A DNA stretch of 64,000 bases from NCBI GenBank assembly GCA_945874155.1, contig CAMCFO010000001.1, forward strand, positions 1-64,000, written 5' to 3'. Source of the stretch: an uncultured Bacteroidales bacterium. GTDB taxonomy: Bacteria; Bacteroidota; Bacteroidia; Bacteroidales; UBA932. Positions 21,779 through 30,702 of the stretch are shown here, piece by piece. A program made the position numbers and the translations under genes. A model generated the notes under the pieces. The model saw nothing but the letters and a program-made list of their open reading frames with translations. It was not told the origin of the DNA and did no database searches. Positions within the stretch are counted from its first letter, which is position 1, and each line of letters starts with the position of its first letter.

Positions 21779-21833
21779 GAAGCTCTGAATCTGTTGGGCT
21801 TCAGACACTGTTTTGAAATATATTTAAAATGAT

Positions 21834-24749
21834 ATGTTTATGAAGAAATTACTTATCCTTGCAGTATTGTCCTGCGCAATGCTGTCTTCCTGCTGCAACG
21901 GGAAGTATGAGACCGTAAAGGGAGATTTGAGCCAGACTCAGATTTACACCCTGGACAACGGCCTCAAAATCTATATGAGTGTGAACAAGACCACTCCGCG
22001 CATCCAGACTGCCATTGCAGTGAGGGTGGGAGGCAAGAACGACCCGGCTGAGACTACTGGTCTGGCCCATTATTTCGAGCATCTGATGTTCAAGGGTACA
22101 GAGAATTTCGGTACCTCCGATTATGCTGCCGAAAAGCCTCTGCTTGATGAAATTGAGTCCCTCTTCGAGGTCTATCGTGTGACCACCGATGAGGCTAAGC
22201 GTTCAAAAATCTACCACCGCATCGACTCCCTCAGCTACGAGGCTTCGAAGATTGCCATCCCCAACGAGTACGACAAACTGATGTCCCTCATAGGTGCACA
22301 GGGGACCAACGCCTTCACTTCCACCGACGTGACCTGTTATGTGGAGGATATCCCTTCCAACCAGATCGAGAATTGGGCGAAGATTCAGGCGGATCGTTTC
22401 CGTCATCCTGTCATCAGGGGCTTCCACACCGAGCTGGAGACCATCTACGAGGAGAAGAATATGTCCCTCACCCAGGACGGCCGCAAAATGTGGGAGGCGA
22501 CCCTTGCAGCCCTCTTCCCTCACCATCCATACGGCACCCAGACGGTTCTGGGCACCCAGGAGCACCTGAAGAACCCTTCCATCACCAATGTGAAGAACTA
22601 CCACAAGACTTGGTATGTTCCGAACAATATGGCAGTCTGCGTGGCAGGAGACTTCGACCCGGACTATATGGTTTCAGTGATTGAGAAGTATTTCGGCGAT
22701 ATGGAGCCTAATCCTGAAATCCCTGAGTTGCGTGCAAAGGTCACTGCCAATCCGGCTACTCCTATCACCGAGCCGCTGGAGGTTGAGGTGAAAGGCCTTG
22801 AGGCTGAGTATCTCTATATGGCTTGGAGACTTCCTGAAATCACCGACAAATCCATCGATGTTGCAGAAGTCGCAGGATCAGTTCTGAGCAACGGCAAGGC
22901 AGGACTCATAGACCTGGATCTGAACCAGCAGCAGAAAACTCTCGTCTCATTTGCAGAGCTTGTAACCCAGCCGGACGGATGCGCAATGATACTCGGAGGC
23001 TATCCTAAGCAGGGACAGACACTTGAGCAGGTGCGCGACCTTCTTCTTGAGGAAGTGGCAAAACTTCGTGACGGCGACTTCGACGAGGCTCTCATCAAGT
23101 CCATCGTGAACAATATGAAGAAGGACTATATGAGCGGTCTGGAGAACAACAGGTCCAGGGCTATGGAATGTGTGGATGCCTTCGTCAACGGCGAGGATTG
23201 GGCTGAGCACTCAGGCCGTATAGAGCGCATTTCAAAAGTTTCCAAGGCAGATATCCAGGCCTGGGCAGCAGAATTCCTTGCAGACAACAACTATGCTGTC
23301 ATCTACAAGAGACAGGGAGAAGACAAGAGCGTGAAGAAAATCGCTGCTCCGAAGATTACTCCTATAGTCACCAACCGTGACCTCCAGTCCGATTTCCTCG
23401 TGGAGATTGCAAATTCCGAGGTGAAGCCGATTGAGCCTGTGTTCGTGGACTTCAAGAAGGAAATGTCAGAGTTTGACCTTTGTGACGGCGTGGAAGTGCT
23501 CTACAAGAAGAACACCATCAACGAACTCTTCAACATCAGCTATATCTTCGACATCTCCAAGACCCAGAAACCTGAACTCCCTCTTGCGCTTTCCTATATA
23601 CAGTATCTCGGCACATCAGAAATGAGCAATGCCGAAATATCTGCAAAGATGTATGACCTCGCAGTGGACCACAGGGCAGGTGTAGGCAAAGTCCGTACGA
23701 GTGTAAGCTTCAGCGGTCTTTCAGATTCGATGGATGAGACCCTGACACTCTTCAAACAACTGCTCGATGATGTGCAGGGCGACGAGGCAGTTCTTGCCAA
23801 CCTCAAATCCGACGAAATAAAGAGCCGTACCGACAACAAGCTCAACCAGTCAATGTGTTTCAGCGCTCTCAGCAACTATGCTTACTTCGGGCCGGAGCAG
23901 GCTGTGTGCGGAGTCCTCAGCGATGAGCAGATTATGGCCCTTACTTCCGAGCAGCTCATTGATGCAGTCCGGGATCTCTTCAATCACGAATGTGAGGTGC
24001 TCTATTACGGTCCGGCTTCCCAGAGCAGCCTCAAGAAGAGCCTCGCCATCCTCCACGACGGCAAAACCGAGTTGAAGGAAACTGAACTTGATATGCCTGA
24101 ACTCCAGCTCACCCCAACCAACACGGTGCTTCTCGCTCAGTACGATGCAAAGCAGCTCTATTTCACACAGTACTCCTGTGACGACAGGGAGTTCGACCCT
24201 GAAAATCAGGCAGGTATCGAGCTGTATGACAACTACTTCGGAGGCGGAATGAACAGCGTGGTGTTCCAGGAGATGAGAGAGGCGCGAGGACTTGCATATT
24301 CAGCCTGGGCCAGCTTGAGCAGCCCGGAGTGGAAAGACGGGAAATACTACTATATGGCCTTCATTGCCACCCAGAACGACAAGCTCCGCCAGGCACTTGA
24401 TGCCTTCGACGACATCATCAACAATATGCCTGAGTCCGAGGCAGCCTTTGCCATAGCCAAGGAAAGTATGATTAGCGACCTGAGAACCAAAAGAATAGTG
24501 GGCAAGGATGTGCTCAACAGCTATATTGATTGCCGCGACCTCGGACTTGACGAGCCTCTCGATAAGGCCATCTGGGAAGCAATCCAGACTATGACACTCG
24601 ATGATGTGAAGGCTGTGCAGAAAGAATGGGCGAAGGACCGCAACTACACCTACTGCATACTCGGCGACATCAAGGACCTCGATATGAACTATCTCAAGAC
24701 TCTTGGTCCTGTGAAAATCGTCAGCATAGATGATATTTTCGGATATTGA
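21834..24749 (+). CDS. M16 (insulinase-like) metallopeptidase, lipoprotein
   Basis: Inverted zinc motif HYFEHLMFKG; lipobox-like AMLSSC; two M16 halves. Confidence 0.93.
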   Translation: MFMKKLLILAVLSCAMLSSCCNGKYETVKGDLSQTQIYTLDNGLKIYMSVNKTTPRIQTAIAVRVGGKNDPAETTGLAHYFEHLMFKGTENFGTSDYAAEKPLLDEIESLFEVYRVTTDEAKRSKIYHRIDSLSYEASKIAIPNEYDKLMSLIGAQGTNAFTSTDVTCYVEDIPSNQIENWAKIQADRFRHPVIRGFHTELETIYEEKNMSLTQDGRKMWEATLAALFPHHPYGTQTVLGTQEHLKNPSITNVKNYHKTWYVPNNMAVCVAGDFDPDYMVSVIEKYFGDMEPNPEIPELRAKVTANPATPITEPLEVEVKGLEAEYLYMAWRLPEITDKSIDVAEVAGSVLSNGKAGLIDLDLNQQQKTLVSFAELVTQPDGCAMILGGYPKQGQTLEQVRDLLLEEVAKLRDGDFDEALIKSIVNNMKKDYMSGLENNRSRAMECVDAFVNGEDWAEHSGRIERISKVSKADIQAWAAEFLADNNYAVIYKRQGEDKSVKKIAAPKITPIVTNRDLQSDFLVEIANSEVKPIEPVFVDFKKEMSEFDLCDGVEVLYKKNTINELFNISYIFDISKTQKPELPLALSYIQYLGTSEMSNAEISAKMYDLAVDHRAGVGKVRTSVSFSGLSDSMDETLTLFKQLLDDVQGDEAVLANLKSDEIKSRTDNKLNQSMCFSALSNYAYFGPEQAVCGVLSDEQIMALTSEQLIDAVRDLFNHECEVLYYGPASQSSLKKSLAILHDGKTELKETELDMPELQLTPTNTVLLAQYDAKQLYFTQYSCDDREFDPENQAGIELYDNYFGGGMNSVVFQEMREARGLAYSAWASLSSPEWKDGKYYYMAFIATQNDKLRQALDAFDDIINNMPESEAAFAIAKESMISDLRTKRIVGKDVLNSYIDCRDLGLDEPLDKAIWEAIQTMTLDDVKAVQKEWAKDRNYTYCILGDIKDLDMNYLKTLGPVKIVSIDDIFGY

Positions 24750-24772
24750 TTTATGTTTTGTAATTGATTGAT

Positions 24773-24816
24773 AATGACGCGGATTGCTTTTCCCGAGCAT
24801 CTCGCGTCATTTTTTA
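24773..24816 (+). terminator. Intrinsic terminator after M16 peptidase
   Basis: aatgacgcg / cgcgtcatt stem followed by ttttt. Confidence 0.8.
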
Positions 24817-24819
24817 TGC

Positions 24820-24850
24820 TTTGTTTTTTACAGATAGATTTTTATATTTG
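24820..24850 (+). promoter_or_regulatory. Bacteroidetes consensus promoter for the fimbria-like operon
   Basis: TTTG (24820..24823) - N19 - TATATTTG (24843..24850). Confidence 0.75.
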
Positions 24851-24865
24851 TAAGGATTTGCATTT

Positions 24866-25735
24866 TTGAATTTGTATCGAGTCAGAGCATACATTGCCAT
24901 TTTTTTGGCTGTATTTTCATTGTCTTGTCCCTTGGCGAAGGGACAGGATACCGAGGTGTCTCAGAACATCAAGGCTCCTTCAGATCGCCTGCAGGGATGG
25001 GACCGCTGGTCTTTCAAGGTCAATGCCCTCGAGTTGCTCTGCACCGTGCCCAATTTCTCTGTGGAATTCGACCTGTCCTCCTCCCCATATGCCCGCTCCA
25101 CCCTTTCATTGGCAGTGAAATACAATTGGGAGACCTGGCATACCCTTCCTCCAAGGCTGGTGTTCAATATGCTGGAGTTACGTCCTGAATACCGTTGGTG
25201 GTTCCGCATAAAACCTCGTGACGGGAAACGTAATTGGTTGTCCAACAAGGCTTTCTTTGCTGGAGCCTATGCCCAGGCCGGGAACTTTGCAATCAAGCCG
25301 GGCACCTATGGCATACAGGGACCGCTCTATGGAATTGGAGCCAGTTTCGGCTTCGATTTTCCGCTCTACAGCTATCGCAGGCTTGCACTTGACTTCGAAC
25401 TTGGCGTGGCTGCCGGCCTGCTGGTCTGCCGATCCGATGGATTTACAACCAGCCGCAGCGGAACCGAATATATTGTGGTCCCGGAAAGATCCAGGCCTAT
25501 GCACCTGGTGCCATATCCGGCCTTTACCGAAATCAAAGCCTGCTTTGTCTTCCGTTCCCGTTCCATCAAGGACAAATACGTGAAACAGGATCAGCAGAAA
25601 CTCATAGAGAAACAGGAAAGGGAAGATGCTAAAGCTGCCGAGAAGGAGCGTAAGGCTGCTGAGAAAGAGCGCAAGGCCGCAGAAAAGGCTGCCGCCAAAA
25701 AAGCAAAGGCTGGGGAGGTGCCTGAAAATGAATAG
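24866..25735 (+). CDS. DUF3575-family outer-membrane protein with Lys/Glu/Ala-rich C-terminal tail; TTG start
   Basis: Signal peptide; WSFKVNALELLCTVPNFSVEFDL..ELRPEYRWWF typical of DUF3575; AEKERKA repeats at C-terminus. Confidence 0.75.
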   Translation: MNLYRVRAYIAIFLAVFSLSCPLAKGQDTEVSQNIKAPSDRLQGWDRWSFKVNALELLCTVPNFSVEFDLSSSPYARSTLSLAVKYNWETWHTLPPRLVFNMLELRPEYRWWFRIKPRDGKRNWLSNKAFFAGAYAQAGNFAIKPGTYGIQGPLYGIGASFGFDFPLYSYRRLALDFELGVAAGLLVCRSDGFTTSRSGTEYIVVPERSRPMHLVPYPAFTEIKACFVFRSRSIKDKYVKQDQQKLIEKQEREDAKAAEKERKAAEKERKAAEKAAAKKAKAGEVPENE

Positions 25736-26762
25736 ATTTTGTCTTGTCTTCCTTGCATTTTGCTGCACAGTCTCCTGCGTGATGCTGGATTTGAGCGTAT
25801 CCGATGCCGATGCCGTGGACTCAAGGGTGAGTTTCGAATGTGTCTGGCCAGACATCAACGCCCGCCTTGGTTGCGACAGCGTCTATGTCCTTATGAACCG
25901 TTCCACTGACGGGGTGCGCTACCTCTATGCCTCATCTTCCGCAGAGACCATTCCGGACACGACTGCGATTTTCGGGCAGTATGTGGCTATGAGTTATTCT
26001 CTCAATACGGATGATTATCAGATAGAAGGACGCTCGGACTTCCTTTCTTCCTCGCTGACCTATATCCGCGATTTCACTGCGCATACCCTGACCGTGCCGA
26101 TGGAGACTGTGGAAGCTCTCAGGGGCAATTCGGGCCTGGATTTCAATGCCTCTTACAAATTCATATCCATTCCGACCCAGATCTATTCCTCGTCGTCCCT
26201 GGTGACAGTTTCCGATGTGGCTGACAACAATTTCCGTTTCAACTTCACTCCGGTTCTCACCAATCTCAAACTGAGGCTTGTATTGCGGGCCGAACCAGGA
26301 GTGTCCATAACTTCGGTTTCCGGGGAGATTTCAGGAGTGCCGGCTTCCATCAACATCAAGGATGCATCCACGAGCGCAGAGGACCTTGCCCGCATAATCT
26401 TTCCTCTGGTCCGCAGCGCTGACGGCACCTGCACTGCAGACCTGCTGGTGACGGGGCTCTATCCTTCGGAATCGGCCGAACTGCTCACCGGACCGGGCAT
26501 ACTTCGCCTTTGCGTCTGTGCCGGCTTTTCAGGTTCTGAAAAGATTTTACACCCTGCATTAAACCTCAGGGACCTTATCGTATCCAAAAAAGTTATGGTT
26601 CCGGCGGTGCAGGAGGGCAGATATGTGACCTCGAGCCGCAGCCTTGAACTTGCCGTAACCCCAGAATTGCTTGTGGGGCTGGACAGTTTCATAAGCACTG
26701 GAGGCGGTGACGGTGTGGGACAGTGGTTCGACTCCGATGTTCTGATTGATGTGGAATTGTAA
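25728..26762 (+). CDS. DUF5119-like fimbria-associated lipoprotein
   Basis: Signal/lipobox MNRFCLVFLAFCCTVSC; position between DUF3575 and fimbrillin-like genes. Confidence 0.6.
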   Translation: MNRFCLVFLAFCCTVSCVMLDLSVSDADAVDSRVSFECVWPDINARLGCDSVYVLMNRSTDGVRYLYASSSAETIPDTTAIFGQYVAMSYSLNTDDYQIEGRSDFLSSSLTYIRDFTAHTLTVPMETVEALRGNSGLDFNASYKFISIPTQIYSSSSLVTVSDVADNNFRFNFTPVLTNLKLRLVLRAEPGVSITSVSGEISGVPASINIKDASTSAEDLARIIFPLVRSADGTCTADLLVTGLYPSESAELLTGPGILRLCVCAGFSGSEKILHPALNLRDLIVSKKVMVPAVQEGRYVTSSRSLELAVTPELLVGLDSFISTGGGDGVGQWFDSDVLIDVEL

Positions 26763-26764
26763 GT

Positions 26765-27931
26765 ATGCGAAGGCCAACTCTCATATTGATGCTCGTTGCA
26801 GCCCTTCTTCTTTCCTGTGCCGACAGGGCGTGGGTGGGAGTGGTCGAAGGCGAGTATGACGACAGCGAGGACCTGCTCCCGGTGCCTGTGCTGGTGGGCG
26901 TTGGAGATCCTGACCAAACCAGGGGTACGGGCGCAATGGACGCTGATGAGGGTCATCCCTTCAAAGAGGTGGATGTCTATGTATATGCTTTCAACCGAAG
27001 CAGCGCAGCATCTTTCACCAAACTTGCCAATTCTTCTCCAAATGATTGTCTGATAGATGCTTCGCTTGATTCTCCAGGCTCCAGAGCGGGCCGCAAGGCT
27101 CATTTCAACGGCACCGATCTCTATGTGGATTGGGTGAATGCATCCGCTTCGACATACTATCCTGCAGGTACCACGGATGCTTACGACTTCTATGCCTATT
27201 TCCTGGATGACTGTCCTGTTGCGTCCGTCACCAGAACCGCTGACAGGATAACTATGCCTGTGGAAATAGACGGTGCAAGGGACATTATGAGCGGCAGGGC
27301 TGAATTCAGCGAAACATCACTCCCTTCCACTTTTTCAGAGACTGAGAAGATGCTGCTCCGACAGAGGGCATTCAGTGCCTACACGGCCCGCAGGGGAGTG
27401 AACCCGGTGCTTAGCTTCCGCCACCATCTGGCTCGTTTGCGCTTTGTGCTCTATCCTGCCAGCGAGGAGGCTCACACCGTGGTTGTCAATTCCATCAAGG
27501 TTAAATCCAGACACTCCGGCATCTTCACCGCAGTGGCCCGCAACCAGGAGGAAGAGGGCATTGCTTTCTCCTCCGACTATGCCTGGCTCAGTCTTCCGGA
27601 GGCCGACGGAAGTGCCCTGAAGACAGATACCTACCACACCCCGCTCGGAGCCGACCTTTCCCTCCCTCTTTATGAGCGCAATGGAGTGCAGGTGGGCGGA
27701 ACCGTGCTCGTAGCTCCAGATTCGGACTATGAGGCGGAGGTGGAGTTTTTCGATCAAAAGGGTAACGGACATTCCGGAAAGTCTGTGCTGAACCTTAAAG
27801 GTACTTTCCTTCCGGGACATCAGTATCTGGTCAGAATAGCCATTTACGGTTTGCTCGAACCTCAGGTAAGCGTGAACTTGGAGGAGTGGGGAACAGGAGG
27901 ATATTTCATACTTGACAATGAAGACAAATAA
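26765..27931 (+). CDS. Fimbrillin family (Mfa-like) lipoprotein
   Basis: Lipobox ALLLSC; YYPAGTTDAYDFYAYF, AFSAYTARRGVNPVLSFRHHLARLRF, C-terminal NLEEWGTGGYF. Confidence 0.75.
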   Translation: MRRPTLILMLVAALLLSCADRAWVGVVEGEYDDSEDLLPVPVLVGVGDPDQTRGTGAMDADEGHPFKEVDVYVYAFNRSSAASFTKLANSSPNDCLIDASLDSPGSRAGRKAHFNGTDLYVDWVNASASTYYPAGTTDAYDFYAYFLDDCPVASVTRTADRITMPVEIDGARDIMSGRAEFSETSLPSTFSETEKMLLRQRAFSAYTARRGVNPVLSFRHHLARLRFVLYPASEEAHTVVVNSIKVKSRHSGIFTAVARNQEEEGIAFSSDYAWLSLPEADGSALKTDTYHTPLGADLSLPLYERNGVQVGGTVLVAPDSDYEAEVEFFDQKGNGHSGKSVLNLKGTFLPGHQYLVRIAIYGLLEPQVSVNLEEWGTGGYFILDNEDK

Positions 27932-27962
27932 ACTTATATATTAACCATTAACACAAAATGTT

Positions 27963-29075
27963 ATGAAAAAGTCTCTATTATTTGCAGCCCTTGCGGTCAC
28001 AGTGGCCGCTGCCTGCACGAAGACCAACCAGGTGCCTCAGGAAACAACTGATAACGGGGAAGCCGTTCCGGTTCGTCTTGCCGTCTCTTCTCCAAGGACT
28101 ATTGAAGTGAAATCCACCGGTGCCGCAACAGGCCAGTGGAGCGGACAGAAACTCAATATCTACTCCTATGAAGCAGGTGTTGCAGATTACAGCACTGCTA
28201 CTGCCTTTATTGACAATGTTGAGGCAACTGCACCGACCTCAGAACTTACCGGTGCCATCACTTTGACCAATCCTGACACCAGTGAGCCTTTCTTCTATGC
28301 TGCAGGAAAGTACTATGATTTCTTCGGATACTACATTGACGATGCTGCAACTGCCGTTCCTACTGTGGCTGCTGACGGAGTCTATGTGCCTTTCACCATC
28401 AATGGTTCACAGGACCTTATGACTGCTACCTCAGACAAGGCTGCAGATATTGCTGCTGCGGGTGCTTCTCTCACAGAAGACAAAGTTTACAGCGCCTATG
28501 CTGCACGCCGCGGTGTACAGCCTAAGCTTGTCTTCAAGCATCAGCTTGCAAGATTCACTTTCGAAATTGTCGCAGGTGCAGAGTCCGGCAACCTCATCAA
28601 TGTTGATGGTATAAGCATTGAGTCAGTGGCAAGCGGAGACCTCAAGGTTGTCGGTGCAGACAGGGGCCTTGCAAATCTTGCTTCCGATAAGGTTGAGTTC
28701 TTCCTTCAGGAAAAAACAGCTGAGGGTACATTGCAGGCACTCACTCCTGTTAAGCCTCTTCCGTACGACGTTAGTGCTCCTAAGACCAATGTCAAGAGCG
28801 TGGGCGAAAGCCTTATGGTCGTTCCGGGAGCAGCCAGTTACAGACTCAAGGTATATACCAGCCAGGACAACACCCAGTCACAGATTGAACCTCAGGTGTG
28901 GGATCTCAACATCAACAACATACAGGGCGCTCCGGAAGGTGCTGCAGCCTTCGAAGCCGGATATTCCTACAAGGTGACCATAGTGGTTTACGGACTTGAG
29001 GAAGTGAAGATTTCTGTTGAACTCGAAGAGTGGAAAGACGGCGGCTCCACTGTTCTCGACCCTGATATTTTGTGA
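27963..29075 (+). CDS. Fimbrillin family (Mfa-like) lipoprotein
   Basis: Lipobox VAAAC; VYSAYAARRGVQPKLVFKHQLARFTFEIV, C-terminal SVELEEWKDGGSTVLDPD. Confidence 0.75.
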   Translation: MKKSLLFAALAVTVAAACTKTNQVPQETTDNGEAVPVRLAVSSPRTIEVKSTGAATGQWSGQKLNIYSYEAGVADYSTATAFIDNVEATAPTSELTGAITLTNPDTSEPFFYAAGKYYDFFGYYIDDAATAVPTVAADGVYVPFTINGSQDLMTATSDKAADIAAAGASLTEDKVYSAYAARRGVQPKLVFKHQLARFTFEIVAGAESGNLINVDGISIESVASGDLKVVGADRGLANLASDKVEFFLQEKTAEGTLQALTPVKPLPYDVSAPKTNVKSVGESLMVVPGAASYRLKVYTSQDNTQSQIEPQVWDLNINNIQGAPEGAAAFEAGYSYKVTIVVYGLEEVKISVELEEWKDGGSTVLDPDIL

Positions 29076-29080
29076 GTATT

Positions 29081-30133
29081 ATGAAAAAAATATTTCTCTT
29101 CATTTCTGTCGCAGCCCTTTGCGCCATATCCTGTACCAAGACGGTCCAGCCGGTAGATGACGCTGACAAATGGATCAATGACGAAAGTCTCAAGGTACCT
29201 GTTCAGTTCGCATCCGGGACCCAGGTGGAAACCAAGGCCATAAATTACGGACGAATCGAAGGAAACGTGATGAACACTCTGGACGTGGGCGTGATTGCAG
29301 TTGCCGAGAAGCAAAGCGACGGCACTCCTGTGGTCTGGAGCGAGTCTCTGTCCGGTTCCATACTTATTGACAACACGATGGTGACAACATCCGAAACCGG
29401 AGAAATAGTCTTCACCCCTGCGGTTTACTATCCTTACGGAAACGTATATGCCTACTCCTTCTACAGTTACTATCCTTACACCAATGCTGGCGGCCAGGCA
29501 GCAGCCAATGTGGGCGGAACCTACAGTATCACCTACGACCTGGGCGACACCGACATTCTTTGGGCCAATTCTGTGGCAAGCGATTATGAAGGCCTCAAAG
29601 GTTTCAATGCTGCATACTGTCGTGCTGTAAGGCAGGCCGGCGTGCAGTCCCAGTATTTCCCAAAGCTCCAGTACAAGCACCTTCTCACTGCAATGGTGTT
29701 CAATGTTGTGGGCAAGGATGCAACAATATCAGACTATGACCTGAATGTGACAGGAGTACACATCCTCAACACTTCCACCCAGGCCACACTCACCGTGGCC
29801 GACAGTCAGGGAGTGTCTTCCGGTGTACTCACTGGCAGTGAAGACGGCGGAAGTATAGGCTTTGACAATCTGAATGTGCCATTGACTTCTTCATCTTCTA
29901 TGGCCTGCACAATTCTGGCTATGCCTGCCTCAAGTTACACTGCACAGATCAGCTTCAGCAAGGGAGGCGACTCACGCGAGCTTGAAATAACCAACTCGGA
30001 CAACGAGTTCAAGGCTGGTTATGTCTATTACTTCACTGTCAAGGTGAACAACCCGGAGGAAGTTACCATACTCCAGACCGGTTTGGATGAATGGCAGACC
30101 GGAACAACTCCGGGAGAAGGGGAAGTGGAATGA
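29081..30133 (+). CDS. Fimbrillin family (Mfa-like) lipoprotein
   Basis: Lipobox CAISC; FTPAVYYPYGNVYAYSFYSYYPY, LQYKHLLTAMVFNVVG, C-terminal LDEWQTGTTPGEGEVE. Confidence 0.75.
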   Translation: MKKIFLFISVAALCAISCTKTVQPVDDADKWINDESLKVPVQFASGTQVETKAINYGRIEGNVMNTLDVGVIAVAEKQSDGTPVVWSESLSGSILIDNTMVTTSETGEIVFTPAVYYPYGNVYAYSFYSYYPYTNAGGQAAANVGGTYSITYDLGDTDILWANSVASDYEGLKGFNAAYCRAVRQAGVQSQYFPKLQYKHLLTAMVFNVVGKDATISDYDLNVTGVHILNTSTQATLTVADSQGVSSGVLTGSEDGGSIGFDNLNVPLTSSSSMACTILAMPASSYTAQISFSKGGDSRELEITNSDNEFKAGYVYYFTVKVNNPEEVTILQTGLDEWQTGTTPGEGEVE

Positions 30134-30702
30134 TGCGTGCACGGACTGCTTTGACAATATTCCTTCTGCTCGTGGCTCTATGCTGCGGGCAGGAGGGGTT
30201 TGCCCAGCAGTTTGCAGTACGTTCCAATGCTCTGGCCACAGGTCTGCTCCAGACTCCTGATCTGGGGCTGGAAATCGTGGCAGGGGAGCATAGCTCCGTT
30301 GCATTTTCGGTGGCCGGACATTATATGCCCTATGGACTGAATACCAAGCTCATCACGGTGCAGCCCCAATACCGCTACTGGTTCTCGGGCAGGCCCCTGA
30401 ACAGGGAATACGTGGGCGTGGCAGCCCTTTACGCCGGTTACGACATCAGGCTCAAGGACAATATCTACAACGGCAACTCTGCCGGGGCAGGCATTACCGG
30501 AGGTTATGTCCTGTCTATGGGCAAGCGCTGGGGGATAGAGTTTTCCGGAGGCCTGGCCGTGATGGTCTTCAATCAGAAACGTTACAACCGTTCCGACAGT
30601 TATGAGGACTATTATGCCGGAGACTCCGATTGGGCCAATTCCAAGGGCTATTGCCTCATGCCTTTCAATATAGGTGTAACTTTCATATACATTATAAAGT
30701 AA
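30130..30702 (+). CDS. DUF3575-family outer-membrane protein
   Basis: QFAVRSNALATGLLQTPDLGLEIVAGEHSSVAFSVAGHYMPYG..TVQPQYRYWFSGRPL. Confidence 0.8.
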   Translation: MMRARTALTIFLLLVALCCGQEGFAQQFAVRSNALATGLLQTPDLGLEIVAGEHSSVAFSVAGHYMPYGLNTKLITVQPQYRYWFSGRPLNREYVGVAALYAGYDIRLKDNIYNGNSAGAGITGGYVLSMGKRWGIEFSGGLAVMVFNQKRYNRSDSYEDYYAGDSDWANSKGYCLMPFNIGVTFIYIIK

